Source: Actinophytocola sp049647105 (GTDB lineage Bacteria > Actinomycetota > Actinomycetes > Mycobacteriales > Pseudonocardiaceae). Taken from it: DNA of 64,000 bases. Below, in pieces: positions 36,429-44,711 of this stretch (position 1 is its first letter; the number at the start of each line of letters is the position of its first letter). The stretch is from contig NZ_JBARWZ010000100.1 of NCBI RefSeq assembly GCF_049647105.1, positions 20,594 to 84,593 on the forward strand. Direction: 5' to 3'. The notes under the pieces are model-generated. The model did no database searches. It saw nothing but the letters and a program-made list of their open reading frames with translations, and was not told the DNA's origin. A program made the translations under genes and the position numbers.

Positions 36429-37325
36429 ATGGACATGATCAGCGCATCCACCGGGTCAGGACCCGTCGAGGAGAACCGTGTGACGACCGGCGACGGGGCC
36501 GAGCAGGTGCCCACCCCGAAAACCGGGCGCAACCTGCCTGCCGCGATCGCCGTCGGCGTGTTGCTCGGCGCGGCGGTCCTGGTGTCGCTGCTGACCGTGC
36601 GGCAGATCTTCGTCGGGATCGTCGCGGTCGCGGTCGCCGTGGGCACCTACGAGCTGGTGGGTGCGCTGAAGCGTGGTGCGGACATCCGCGTCACGCTGTG
36701 GCCGGTGCTCATCGGCGGCCAGGCGATGGTCTGGCTGTCGTGGCCGTTCGGCCGCGACGGGCTGCTCGCGGCGTTCGTCGTGACGATCCTCGCCTGCCTG
36801 GTGTGGCGGTTCCGCGGCGGTGCCGCGAACTACCTGAGGGACGTGAGCTCGTCGATCCTGACCGCCGCGTACGTGCCGCTGTTCGCGTCGTTCGCGGCGA
36901 TGCTGGTGCTGGCGGAGGACGGCGCGGCACGCGTGCTGTGCTTCCTCATCGTGGTGGTGTGCAACGACGTCGGCGGCTACACGACCGGCGCGAAGCTCGG
37001 CAGGCACCCGATGGCCCCGACGATCAGCCCGAAGAAGTCCTGGGAGGGCTTCATCGGCTCGATGGTCTTCGGGGTCGTCGCTGGCACGCTCGCCGTGACG
37101 TTGATGCTGGACGGTCAGTGGTGGCAGGGCGCGTTGTTCGGCGCCGCGCTCGTGTGCACGGCGACCGTCGGTGACCTGGTGGAGTCGCTGATCAAGCGGG
37201 ACCTGGGGATCAAGGACATGGGCACGCTGCTGCCCGGCCATGGCGGGCTGATGGATCGGCTCGACTCGCTGCTTCCGTCCGCGGTGGTGTCCTGGTTGCT
37301 GCTGAGCCTGTTCATCAGCGGCTGA
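36429..37325 (+). CDS. cdsA: Phosphatidate cytidylyltransferase
   Basis: Makes CDP-diacylglycerol, the precursor of anionic and inositol phospholipids. It is 298 residues with about eight membrane helices and the signature DVGGYTTGAKLGRHPMAP followed by SPKKSWEGFIGS, then DLVESLIKRDLGIKDMG near the C-terminus. The Glu/Thr-rich N-terminus is cytoplasmic. The start ATG is 9 bases after frr, and the methyltransferase gene begins 3 bases after its stop. Confidence 0.95.
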   Translation: MDMISASTGSGPVEENRVTTGDGAEQVPTPKTGRNLPAAIAVGVLLGAAVLVSLLTVRQIFVGIVAVAVAVGTYELVGALKRGADIRVTLWPVLIGGQAMVWLSWPFGRDGLLAAFVVTILACLVWRFRGGAANYLRDVSSSILTAAYVPLFASFAAMLVLAEDGAARVLCFLIVVVCNDVGGYTTGAKLGRHPMAPTISPKKSWEGFIGSMVFGVVAGTLAVTLMLDGQWWQGALFGAALVCTATVGDLVESLIKRDLGIKDMGTLLPGHGGLMDRLDSLLPSAVVSWLLLSLFISG

Positions 37326-37328
37326 CCG

Positions 37329-38120
37329 ATGGTATTGCTGGATGGTGTGGGACTGGTGTCGCGCGCTCGTGCGCGCCTAGCAGCCGTTCGTCGTGGGGCC
37401 GAGACGTTGCCGAGCCCGAACATCTGGCACTGGCCGGAGGTCTACGAGGTCGAGAACCGGGCGCAGGACGTGCACGACGACATCTGGCGTGTCCTGGGCG
37501 CGGTCGCCGACTGGGCGGGCCGCGACGTGCTGGACATCGGCTGCGGCACCGGTTTCCACCTGCCGAGGTTCGCGGCGACCGCACGGCACGTGACGGGGGT
37601 GGAGCCGCACGAACCGCTGGTCCGCCTGGCGAAGGACCGGGTGACCCTGCTGCCCTCGGTGGAGGTGCTGACGGGGTCGGCGCAGCGGTTGCCGCTGCCG
37701 GACGCGAGCGTGGACGTGGCGCATGCGCGGACCGCGTACTTCTTCGGCCCTGGCTGCGAACAAGGGCTAGCCGAGACCGAGCGTGTGCTCCGCCCCGGCG
37801 GCGTGCTGGTGATCGTCGACCTGGACGCGCGATGCGGCCCCTACGGCGACTGGATGCGCGCCGACCTGCCGGACTACGACCCGGTCGAGGTCGACAGGTT
37901 CTTCGAGCGGATGGGGTTCGTCTCGAGAACCGTCGAGACACGGTGGCGCTTCGCGGACCGGCCGAGCCTGGAGTCCGTACTGCGGATCGAGTTCTCGTCA
38001 CGCGTGGCGGACAGAGCGGCCCGTGACGTGCCAGGACTCGAGTTCCCGGTCGGCTACCGAGTCCTGACCAGGAAAAAGCCAGCCGGGCTGATCGTTGCCA
38101 GTCCGCCTCCCCGCACTTAG
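37329..38120 (+). CDS. Class I SAM-dependent methyltransferase
   Basis: A 263-residue UbiE/Methyltransf_11-like enzyme with motif I VLDIGCGTGFH, the acidic end of strand 2 in VEPHEPL, and motif IV in DASVDVAHARTAYFF; LRPGGVLVIVDLD follows. The acceptor is not evident. Its 3-base distance from cdsA suggests a lipid or envelope connection, though this is only positional. It is the last gene before the accessory block. Confidence 0.85.
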   Translation: MVLLDGVGLVSRARARLAAVRRGAETLPSPNIWHWPEVYEVENRAQDVHDDIWRVLGAVADWAGRDVLDIGCGTGFHLPRFAATARHVTGVEPHEPLVRLAKDRVTLLPSVEVLTGSAQRLPLPDASVDVAHARTAYFFGPGCEQGLAETERVLRPGGVLVIVDLDARCGPYGDWMRADLPDYDPVEVDRFFERMGFVSRTVETRWRFADRPSLESVLRIEFSSRVADRAARDVPGLEFPVGYRVLTRKKPAGLIVASPPPRT

Positions 38121-38181
38121 GAGTGTTGGTCGCGTCCTGACGAATGGTGCGGATCGGCGGTGGTGAGTGGCTGGGGTGCCG

Positions 38182-38634
38182 TCACGTCCCGAAGGTGGTC
38201 ATGGGTGGGACCACGATCGGTCGGGGGGCGTGTGGCAGGTCGATGTGCTGGGTGAGTTGCTGGCGGGCTGCGGGCGGCAGCACCAGCCCGGGAGGGGGAC
38301 GCACGGCTTCCCGTTGTTGCCGTTCCTCGCTGTGGGGCTCCCAGCTGAGCACGTCGCGGAGAACCTCTTCGGGTGGTGCCATGTCCCAGATCGTGACGGC
38401 CGCTGGTGCCCAGCAGTCTGCGCATGGCATGGCCCGGTATGCGCTGCCCATCAGGTGACTGCGGATGACCACGACGTCTGCGGCACCGTCTTCCCACATC
38501 CACACGGCGCCCACGATGTCGGGTGCCTGATTGGCACCCGGCGCCCACCGGTGGATCGCCCAGCCGCGATCGCGCACCGCCTGGATCAGGCCCCGCACAG
38601 CAGGGCTGGGGTCGGTCAGGGTCACAACCGCCAC
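38182..38634 (-). CDS. Conserved hypothetical protein, intact copy of a duplicated family
   Basis: A 150-residue soluble protein I do not recognise. The N-terminal 85 residues (TLTDPSPAVRGLIQAVRDRG, AIHRWAPGANQAPDIV, VVIRSHLMGSAYRAMPCADC) match the truncated copy at 7646-7904 closely; two Cys form CADC. The C-terminal half is Pro/Gln/Arg-rich and probably flexible. GTG 38634 corresponds to the start of the other copy. It is divergent from the small-gene/DUF6879/XRE cassette, with a 296-base gap that holds the palindromic operator. Confidence 0.7.
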   Translation of the reverse strand: MAVVTLTDPSPAVRGLIQAVRDRGWAIHRWAPGANQAPDIVGAVWMWEDGAADVVVIRSHLMGSAYRAMPCADCWAPAAVTIWDMAPPEEVLRDVLSWEPHSEERQQREAVRPPPGLVLPPAARQQLTQHIDLPHAPRPIVVPPMTTFGT

Positions 38635-38803
38635 CGTGTGTCGGTGTCACCGCGTTCTGCCACGTTCCTCGCGATTCTCATTGTGCCGTCGTGGATGCTG
38701 TCGGACGCGTATGGGATCACGTAGCCCGAGGACGTGGCCGGGACTTCGCGGTCGTGGGCGAGTGGAGTGTCGGTTGCCGTGGTCACGAGCACAAGTGTTG
38801 TAT

Positions 38804-38836
38804 ATTTCGCGAAATCAAGTCAAGATTTCGCGATAT
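38804..38836 (+). promoter_or_regulatory. Double palindromic operator before the DUF6879/XRE cassette
   Basis: ATTTCGCGAAAT (38804-38815) is a perfect 12-bp palindrome and ATTTCGCGATAT (38825-38836) is its near copy, with centres 21 bases apart (two helical turns). Together they also form a larger dyad, GTATAT..CGCGAAATC / GATTTCGCGATATAC. TATACT at 38834-38839 could be the -10 box. The segment is AT-rich against its surroundings. The rest of the 38635-38930 gap shows nothing else. The likely ligand is the XRE regulator encoded downstream. Confidence 0.6.
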
Positions 38837-38930
38837 ACTGACCAAAAGATCCCTCGATTGGGGCACTGCGGCTAACTCTGCGCACGATTGAATGCAACCG
38901 CAGGTCAGGCCCGTACCATCAGGAGAGACC

Positions 38931-39140
38931 ATGAAGCTCGAGTTCCTCGGCACGACCAGCGGCGGCGGCAACTGTCCGAACCTGTACCTCACGGACAGGG
39001 GCACCTACGTCGTGCAGGGCGAGAAGATCACCGACCCCGAGGCGATCGCCACGCTCCGGGCCCGCGGCCTTCCCGACCATGAGACGGCCGTCGAGATCCC
39101 CGCCGCGCTCCTCCGTTTCGCGCCGCAGGGCAATGCCTGA
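38931..39140 (+). CDS. Small protein upstream of DUF6879
   Basis: A 69-residue protein (MKLEFLGTTSGGGNCPNLYL, then TYVVQGEKITDPEAI) without membrane segments. It has an AGGAGAG site 4-5 bases before ATG 38931, and its stop lies within the start of the DUF6879 gene (8-base overlap), so it is translated as part of the cassette. I know similar short proteins beside DUF6879/XRE pairs in actinomycetes, but not a function. Confidence 0.8.
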   Translation: MKLEFLGTTSGGGNCPNLYLTDRGTYVVQGEKITDPEAIATLRARGLPDHETAVEIPAALLRFAPQGNA

Positions 39141-39666
39141 CCGGCTGAGCGGTGAGGCCTGGGCCCGAGCGCTGCACAGCTTCCGGCGCACCGCCTGGCG
39201 GTGGGAGACGCAGGGCGTCTACAGGGAGCCGTATGAACAGCCTGCGCTACGGCAGTTCCTCGCCGGCGAAGAACCTGACCTCTCGTTCATGGACGGCTGG
39301 TACGCCGACATCCGCCGTGGCGCAGCGACCGGCCGCCGGTACGGGCGAGTCAGAGTGCTCACTGATCCCCTGACTGACTACCTGCGGTTCGAGCTGAGCT
39401 TCACCGCAGCGAACGTCGCGGCTGGTGAAGACGTCCGCATACTGCCCGCCGCGCGAGCCCGAGAGCTCGACCTTCCGATGGACGACTTCTGGCTGTTCGA
39501 CGCTGACGAGCGCGACGCTTGGGCTGCGCTGATGCACTTCGGCCCGGACGGGTTTACCCATGCCGACGTCGTCACCGACGGAACCACCCTCGACCGGTTT
39601 CGCGAAATTCGCGACCGGGCGTGGGAGGATGCGATCGCATTCGAGGTGTTCCGGTTGACCAGATGA
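39133..39666 (+). CDS. DUF6879 family protein
   Basis: A 177-residue acidic, Trp/Phe-rich cytoplasmic protein (FRRTAWRWETQGVY, then LRQFLAGEEPDLSFMDGWY, then DDFWLFDADERDAW). The family is found throughout actinomycetes next to XRE regulators of the DUF5753 (Scr1) type, as here, and is suspected to form regulator-partner or toxin-antitoxin-like pairs; biochemical function is unknown. ATG 39133 overlaps the upstream stop, and the XRE gene begins 7 bases after its stop. Confidence 0.8.
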   Translation: MPDRLSGEAWARALHSFRRTAWRWETQGVYREPYEQPALRQFLAGEEPDLSFMDGWYADIRRGAATGRRYGRVRVLTDPLTDYLRFELSFTAANVAAGEDVRILPAARARELDLPMDDFWLFDADERDAWAALMHFGPDGFTHADVVTDGTTLDRFREIRDRAWEDAIAFEVFRLTR

Positions 39667-39673
39667 GGGTGCG

Positions 39674-40540
39674 GTGCCGACGAGGTTCGAACGACAGAGG
39701 GCAGAGTTCGGCGCACGCCTGCGTCAGCTGCGTGAGGACACCGGCCTCAACGGCAAGGAGTTCGCTGCCCGCCTTCGCTGGAACACACCGAAGCTGTCGA
39801 AGATCGAGAACGGTCACCACACGATCAGCGATGACGATCTCGAGCATTGGATCGCCACGCTGGGGCTGCCGGCACCCGTCGCGGACGAACTCCGGACCAC
39901 GCTGGCCGAGTTGCGCGCGCAGTACGTCACGTGGAAGGAAGCTGTCCGCGGCGGGCATCTGCGTCGTCAAGAGGACTCGGTCGCCCGCGAGGCGCGGGCC
40001 AAGGTCATCCGTGCGGTCGACGTCGGCGTCGTACCGGGCCTGATCCAGACCGCCGACTACGCGCGGGCCGCGCTCCTGGCACACGCCAACCTCCACGGCG
40101 GTGGGCAGGACCTCCCGGAGGCGGTCCGAGTACGCATGCGACGTCAGCAGGTGCTGTACGAGGGCGACCGGACGATCGAGTTGCTGATGACGGAATCGGC
40201 GTTGCTTCACCCGGTCGCGCCGCCTGACGTGATGGCCGGCCAGGTCTCTCGCTTGTTGGCGACGATCGGCACTCCGCGTATCCGGCTCGGCATCCTGCCG
40301 GTCGGCGTGCGGCTGCCATACATGCTCATGCACGGGTACTGGATCGTCGACGACGTCGTGGAGATCGAACTCGTAACCGCGGAGTCCACGGTCGTCGACC
40401 CAGACGAGGTCGCCACCTACACCCAACTCACCGACATGCTCTGGTCGGCCGCCGTTGAGGACGATGCAGCTCGTGACCTGTTAGTGGCGACGCTCGAACA
40501 GTTCCGCGCCAATGCCAAGATGCGCGCTGCGCCGAGTTAG
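39674..40540 (+). CDS. XRE-family regulator with DUF5753 (Scr1-like)
   Basis: A 288-residue protein. Residues about 10-65 are the helix-turn-helix (LRQLREDTGLNGKEFAARL, then PKLSKIENG). The remainder is the DUF5753 domain, with the hallmark VPGLIQTADYARAAL and LGILPVGV. Such regulators pair with DUF397 or DUF6879 partners and are linked to development or antibiotic control in streptomycetes. It probably binds the double palindrome at 38.8 kb and controls its own cassette. The stop overlaps that of the convergent padR gene by 3 bases. Confidence 0.88.
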   Translation: MPTRFERQRAEFGARLRQLREDTGLNGKEFAARLRWNTPKLSKIENGHHTISDDDLEHWIATLGLPAPVADELRTTLAELRAQYVTWKEAVRGGHLRRQEDSVAREARAKVIRAVDVGVVPGLIQTADYARAALLAHANLHGGGQDLPEAVRVRMRRQQVLYEGDRTIELLMTESALLHPVAPPDVMAGQVSRLLATIGTPRIRLGILPVGVRLPYMLMHGYWIVDDVVEIELVTAESTVVDPDEVATYTQLTDMLWSAAVEDDAARDLLVATLEQFRANAKMRAAPS

Positions 40541-41247
40541 TCCTCGTCGGGGTCGGTGTCCTCGTCTGGTGCGGGGGCTTCGCCCAAGATGCCGTACAGC
40601 TCGCGTCGCGCGGTGTTGAGTACCTCGACGGCACGTCGCTTCTGCTCGTCGTTCGCGGCCTGGACGACCTGCATGGTCGCGCCCATGAGCTGGCCGATCG
40701 CGTCCCGCAGGTTGATGTCCCTTGGGTCGGCGTCGCGGGCGATCTCCTCCCACGGCGGGGTCTGGATCGCCTCCGCGGTCGTGCGGCCTTCCTCGGTGAG
40801 CGCGTACAGGCGCCGCGAGCCCTGGCCTTCGTCGTTGATCAGGCCCTCGTCGGCGAGGAGCTGGAGCGTCGGGTAGACCGAGCCCGGGCTGGGTCGCCAC
40901 AGGTCGCCGCTGCGCTCCTTGATCTCCTGGATCATCTCGTAGCCGTGCATGGACCTTTCCTTGAGCAGCGCGAGGATCGCGGTGCGGATGTCGCCGCGCC
41001 GTGAGCGACGGCCTCTGCCGTGCCGGTCGTGGCCTCGGCCGGCACGGCGCCTGAGGCGTTCGGGGTCGGGGAAGCCTCCGAAGCCGGGGAAACCGGGGCC
41101 GAACGGGCCGCCGGGGCCTGGCGGAGTGGGCGGGATCGGTGGGAACGGCGGGAAGGGCACGCCTCCGCGTGCGTCGGCCGGGTGGAAGTGGGTACGGGGG
41201 TCGCCGAAGACGCCCGGGTCGCCCCTGAAGTGGTGGTCGTGTCTCAT
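40537..41247 (-). CDS. PadR-family transcriptional regulator
   Basis: A 236-residue repressor. The winged helix is at residues about 85-165 (ILALLKERSMHGYEMIQEI, then PSPGSVYPTLQLLADEGLI and RRLYALTEEGR), with a C-terminal dimerisation helix. Residues 1-80 are an unusual His/Pro/Gly/Phe-rich segment (PFPPFPPIPPTPPGPGGPF) and then Arg-rich. The His-rich start MRHDHHF could bind metal. CAGGAGGAA lies 8 bases before the ATG. Its operators are probably the palindromes just upstream (41279-41319). Confidence 0.9.
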   Translation of the reverse strand: MRHDHHFRGDPGVFGDPRTHFHPADARGGVPFPPFPPIPPTPPGPGGPFGPGFPGFGGFPDPERLRRRAGRGHDRHGRGRRSRRGDIRTAILALLKERSMHGYEMIQEIKERSGDLWRPSPGSVYPTLQLLADEGLINDEGQGSRRLYALTEEGRTTAEAIQTPPWEEIARDADPRDINLRDAIGQLMGATMQVVQAANDEQKRRAVEVLNTARRELYGILGEAPAPDEDTDPDED

Positions 41248-41278
41248 GATCTGGTTCCTCCTGTAGATGCATCGCGTG

Positions 41279-41319
41279 GTATCGCGATACGTTTACGATA
41301 TATCGGAAACTATCGTGAT
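41279..41319 (-). promoter_or_regulatory. Cluster of palindromes between padR and rlmN
   Basis: GTATCGCGATAC (41279-41290, perfect), CGATATATCG (41296-41305, perfect) and the related TATCGTGAT (41311-41319) sit in the AT-rich padR promoter, about 30-70 bases from its start. They most likely bind PadR. Confidence 0.6.
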
Positions 41320-41386
41320 GCAACGTTCGGGCGGAACTTGGCCTCTGACCAGGGCTGTTCGGTGGACGTGGGACACTGGAGGGGCC

Positions 41387-42490
41387 ATGACCGCATTGCC
41401 TCTTGTCTTCGACGCGCCCAAGCGCGGCCTTCCCCCCCGTCACCTCGCCGACCTCTCCACCGACGAGCGGCGTGCCGCCGTGACCGAGCTTGGAGAGAAA
41501 CCGTTCCGCGCCAACCAGCTGTCGAACCACTACTTCGGCAGGCTGACCGCCGACCCCGCCGCGATGACCGACATCCCCTCGGCCTCCCGCGCGCAGCTGG
41601 CCGACGCGTTGCTGCCGCCGCTGCTGTCCGTCGTCAAGCACGTGAGCTGTGACGACGGCACCACGCGCAAGACGCTGTGGCGCGCGCACGACGGCACGCT
41701 GATCGAGAGCGTGCTCATGCGGTACACGGACCGCACCACCCTGTGCGTGTCGAGCCAGGCCGGCTGCGGCATGGCGTGCCCGTTCTGCGCGACCGGCCAG
41801 GGTGGCCTCATGCGCAACCTGTCGACGGCGGAGATAGTCGACCAGGTCCGCACCGCTGCCGCCGCCATGCGCGACGGCGAGGTGGGCGAACCCGGCAGGC
41901 TGTCCAACATCGTGTTCATGGGCATGGGTGAGCCGCTCGCCAACTACAAGCGTGTCGTCGCCGCCGTCCGCCGGATCACCGAGCCCGCGCCGTCGGGTCT
42001 TGGCATCTCGCAGCGTTCGGTGACGGTCTCGACGGTCGGCCTCGCGCCCGCGATCCGCAAGCTCGCGGACGAGCGGATGCAGGTGCGGCTGGCGGTGTCA
42101 CTGCACACGCCGGACGACGAGCTGCGTGACACGCTGGTGCCGGTGAACACGCGGTGGTCGGTGGACGAGGTCCTCGAAGCCGCGCGGTACTACGCCGACA
42201 CTTCCGGCCGCCGGGTGTCGATCGAGTACGCGCTGATCCGGGATGTCAACGACCAGCCCTGGCGGGCTGACCTGCTGGCGAAGCGGCTGCGCAAGCACTT
42301 GGCGCAGCTGGTGCACGTGAACGTGATCCCGCTGAACCCGACGCCGGGATCGCAGTGGGACGCGTCGCCCAAGGACGTCGAGCGTGAGTTCGTGCGCCGC
42401 GTCAACGAAGGCGGTGTCGCCTGCACCGTGCGCGACACGCGTGGCCAGGAGATCGCCGCCGCCTGCGGCCAGCTCGCCGCCGAGGGCTGA
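41387..42490 (+). CDS. rlmN: 23S rRNA/tRNA (adenine-C2)-methyltransferase RlmN
   Basis: A radical-SAM enzyme of 367 residues that methylates A2503 of 23S rRNA and A37 of some tRNAs. The cluster ligands are in CGMACPFCATGQGG, the GMGEPLANY motif follows, and the catalytic cysteine is in CTVRDTRGQEI near the C-terminus. GGAGGGG before ATG 41387 fixes the start; the open frame upstream runs through the operator region. In many actinobacteria rlmN follows cdsA directly, so the 38.1-41.3 kb genes look inserted. Confidence 0.95.
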   Translation: MTALPLVFDAPKRGLPPRHLADLSTDERRAAVTELGEKPFRANQLSNHYFGRLTADPAAMTDIPSASRAQLADALLPPLLSVVKHVSCDDGTTRKTLWRAHDGTLIESVLMRYTDRTTLCVSSQAGCGMACPFCATGQGGLMRNLSTAEIVDQVRTAAAAMRDGEVGEPGRLSNIVFMGMGEPLANYKRVVAAVRRITEPAPSGLGISQRSVTVSTVGLAPAIRKLADERMQVRLAVSLHTPDDELRDTLVPVNTRWSVDEVLEAARYYADTSGRRVSIEYALIRDVNDQPWRADLLAKRLRKHLAQLVHVNVIPLNPTPGSQWDASPKDVEREFVRRVNEGGVACTVRDTRGQEIAAACGQLAAEG

Positions 42491-42510
42491 CAGACCTGCG
42501 GGAGCGACTG

Positions 42511-43140
42511 CTAGTCGGCGGGAAGGGCCGGGATCGCCGTCCTCCGGTGCAGGCCGACGAGGAGCCAGCCGAGCCCGCCGAGCGCGACGACCGCGCCGCA
42601 CATCACCCAGATGAGCCACGTGTGGCTGCCGCTGTCGAGGAGCGTGCCGTTGACACCGACGACGCGACCCTCGACGGCGTCGACGGGCACCGCACCGTGC
42701 CCATCGTGGTGGGCGAACATGCGGGAGTCCTCGGCGTCGTCACGTGCGTCGCCCGCGAGGAAGACGGTGCCGTCGGGCACGGTCAGTGCGAAGTCGTTCC
42801 GGCCGCGGCCGTTGGCGTAGGTCTCGGCTAACGGCTTGCCGTTGAGGGTCAGCTTGCCGTCCCGGTACTCGAGCTCGTCCCCGCCGACACCCATGACACG
42901 CAGCACGAGCAGCCCCGGTGACCCGGTCGGCAGCGCAGTCCCGTCGAACGCGACCATGTCACCGCGCCGTGGCGTCGCCCCACTCTCGACGGCAACCAGG
43001 TCGCCGTCCTCGAGCGTGGGTGCCATGGCCGCCCCGCTCACCTCGACCTCGACGTGGCTGGGGCGCACCAGCACGATAGCGCCGAGTACAACGACCAGTC
43101 CGGCCAGCATCAACGCCGCCGCGAGCACGAGCCTGTTCAC
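42511..43140 (-). CDS. S26 signal-peptidase-like protein lacking the catalytic Ser and Lys
   Basis: A 209-residue protein with an N-terminal membrane anchor (LVLAAALMLAGLVVVLGAIVLV) and a second C-terminal helix (WLIWVMCGAVVALGGLGWLL). The S26 fold is clear: VEVSGAAMAPTLEDGDLV, LVLRVMGVGGDELEY and AGDARDDAEDSRMF correspond to the conserved boxes. But the residue before Met, normally the nucleophile Ser, is Ala, and the usual Lys of KRV is Leu, so the catalytic dyad is gone. It is probably a non-proteolytic relative; two complete signal peptidases are encoded at 23.3-25.2 kb. The start is GTG 43140 and it converges on rlmN. Confidence 0.85.
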   Translation of the reverse strand: MNRLVLAAALMLAGLVVVLGAIVLVRPSHVEVEVSGAAMAPTLEDGDLVAVESGATPRRGDMVAFDGTALPTGSPGLLVLRVMGVGGDELEYRDGKLTLNGKPLAETYANGRGRNDFALTVPDGTVFLAGDARDDAEDSRMFAHHDGHGAVPVDAVEGRVVGVNGTLLDSGSHTWLIWVMCGAVVALGGLGWLLVGLHRRTAIPALPAD

Positions 43141-43206
43141 TTCCCGGACGGTAGCGGCGAGCGCTTACTAGTCGCTAATAAATCGCTTGACTGCCAGGCT
43201 CACTGC

Positions 43207-43704
43207 TCACCACAGCTGACCCCAGTCCTCCAGATCGAGCAGGAAACGCTTGCGCCGCAAGCCTCCCGCGTATCCGGTGAGCTTCCCGTCCCTGCCGACG
43301 ACGCGATGGCACGGCACCAGCACGCACAGCGGGTTGCGGCCCACCGCCGCGCCGACATCGCGCGCCTGCGCACCCAGTGTAGTGGCGATGTCGCCGTACG
43401 TGGTGGTCTCGCCGAGCGGCACCTTCGCGATCTCCGCCCACACGGCCCGCTGGAAGTCGTCGCCGTCGGCACGCATCGGCACGTCGAACGAGGTGCGTGT
43501 ACCGGCGAAGTACTCGCCGAGCTGCCGCGCGACCTCGGCGAAGGCGGCGTCGTCGCGGTCACCCTTCTCCGGGTCGGGGCGGCCCCAGTGGTCGGGGAAG
43601 TAGAGCCCGGTCACCACTCCGCCGTCGGCGATCACCGTGAGGTCGTCGATCGGGGAGTCCAGGACGGTGTGCGTGATCCTGCCCGTCTCCACGTATACGT
43701 TCAT
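43207..43704 (-). CDS. ogt: Methylated-DNA-[protein]-cysteine S-methyltransferase
   Basis: A suicide repair enzyme for O6-alkylguanine, 165 residues. The active site is in LCVLVPCHRVVGRDG and the DNA-binding helix in TTYGDIATTLG. The frame is open to 43755, but MNVYVETGR at 43704 matches the usual start and leaves space for the divergent arsC-like gene at 43739. Confidence 0.93.
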   Translation of the reverse strand: MNVYVETGRITHTVLDSPIDDLTVIADGGVVTGLYFPDHWGRPDPEKGDRDDAAFAEVARQLGEYFAGTRTSFDVPMRADGDDFQRAVWAEIAKVPLGETTTYGDIATTLGAQARDVGAAVGRNPLCVLVPCHRVVGRDGKLTGYAGGLRRKRFLLDLEDWGQLW

Positions 43705-43738
43705 GCCCCGTAGACGCCCCGACGGCCGGAGATGTGAG

Positions 43739-44095
43739 ATGGAGATCTGGGTCAACCCCGCCTGTTCGAAGTGCCGGTCCGCGCTGTCCGTGCTGGACGC
43801 GGCTGGCGCGGGCTACACCGTGCGCCGTTACCTTGAGGACCCGCCGACGATGGCAGAGCTCACGGCGGTCCTGAAGCGCCTCGGCCTCGAGCCGTGGGAC
43901 ATCACGCGCACGACCGAGCCGGTCGCCAAGGAGCTCGGCCTGAAGACCTGGACCCGCACCCCCGCCGACCGGGCGCGGTGGATCGAGGCGCTTGCGGCCC
44001 ACCCGAAGCTCATCCAGCGCCCGATCATCACCGCCGACGACGGCACCACGGTGGTCGCCCGCACCGAGGAGGCGGTGCGGTCGGTACTGCCCTGA
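43739..44095 (+). CDS. ArsC/Spx-family thioredoxin-like protein
   Basis: A 118-residue protein with the CXXC-type site NPACSKCRSAL and the ArsC signature RRYLEDPPTMAEL, ending with PIITADDGTTVVART. This resembles glutaredoxin-dependent arsenate reductases and YfgD-like proteins; with no ars genes nearby an arsenate role is unproven. It is divergent from ogt (34 bases apart) and followed after 16 bases by the TetR gene. Confidence 0.8.
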   Translation: MEIWVNPACSKCRSALSVLDAAGAGYTVRRYLEDPPTMAELTAVLKRLGLEPWDITRTTEPVAKELGLKTWTRTPADRARWIEALAAHPKLIQRPIITADDGTTVVARTEEAVRSVLP

Positions 44096-44111
44096 CCGGC
44101 ATGATGGGCGC

Positions 44112-44711
44112 GTGCGAGCCGCCGAGGGCGGGGGTTACCCCAAGGGCCGGATCCGCCGGGAGGACATCCTCACGGCGGCCGTCACCGTGTACGGGGAGGC
44201 CGGGTACCACGGCTCGTCGCTGCGTGAGGTGGCCAAGCGCGCCGGGATCACGCACGCCGGGCTGCTGTACTACTTCCCGACCAAGGAGGCCCTGCTCGCC
44301 GCCGTCCTGGAGCGCCGCGACGCCGACGACGCCAAGCGGGAGCAGCTCGACGCGCCGCCCGGGCTGGATGTGCTGCGGCACTTCGTCGCGCTCGCCGAGC
44401 ACAACGTCACCCATCCCGGGATCGTCGACCTGTACTCGCGGCTCGCGGCGGAGGCCGTCGCGGCGGACCACCCGGCGCACGACTACTTCGTGCGGCACTA
44501 CCGGCTCGCCCGCGAGTCCACGTTCGAGTCGTTCCGGGTGCTCGCCGAGCAGGGGGAGCTCCGCGACGGCGTCGACCCCGCCGCCGCGGCGCTCATCTTC
44601 GTCGCCCTCATGGACGGGTTGCAGGTGCAGTGGCTCACCGCCCCGGACGACGTCGACCTCGTCGGCGCGTTGCGCCATTACCTGAACAGCGTGCTGGTCA
44701 AGCCCCTCTAG
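44112..44711 (+). CDS. TetR/AcrR-family transcriptional regulator
   Basis: A 199-residue regulator. The N-terminal helix-turn-helix is REDILTAAVTVYGEAGYHG, then SLREVAKRAGITHAGLLYYF. The C-terminal ligand-binding domain is helical. It converges with the oxidoreductase gene (4-base overlap of the 3' ends), whose operon is a plausible target, possibly through the palindrome at 46591-46606; this is inference. GTG 44112 has no clear ribosome site. Confidence 0.88.
   Translation: MRAAEGGGYPKGRIRREDILTAAVTVYGEAGYHGSSLREVAKRAGITHAGLLYYFPTKEALLAAVLERRDADDAKREQLDAPPGLDVLRHFVALAEHNVTHPGIVDLYSRLAAEAVAADHPAHDYFVRHYRLARESTFESFRVLAEQGELRDGVDPAAAALIFVALMDGLQVQWLTAPDDVDLVGALRHYLNSVLVKPL

Noticed and set aside
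39674..40540. XRE/DUF6879 and XRE/DUF397 modules as phage-defence islands
   Set aside because: No nuclease, NTPase or other effector domain is present; the known association is with development and regulation.
43739..44095. ArsC-like gene as evidence of an arsenic resistance cluster
   Set aside because: No arsenite pump, ArsR or other ars gene is adjacent; the fold is shared by several redox proteins.
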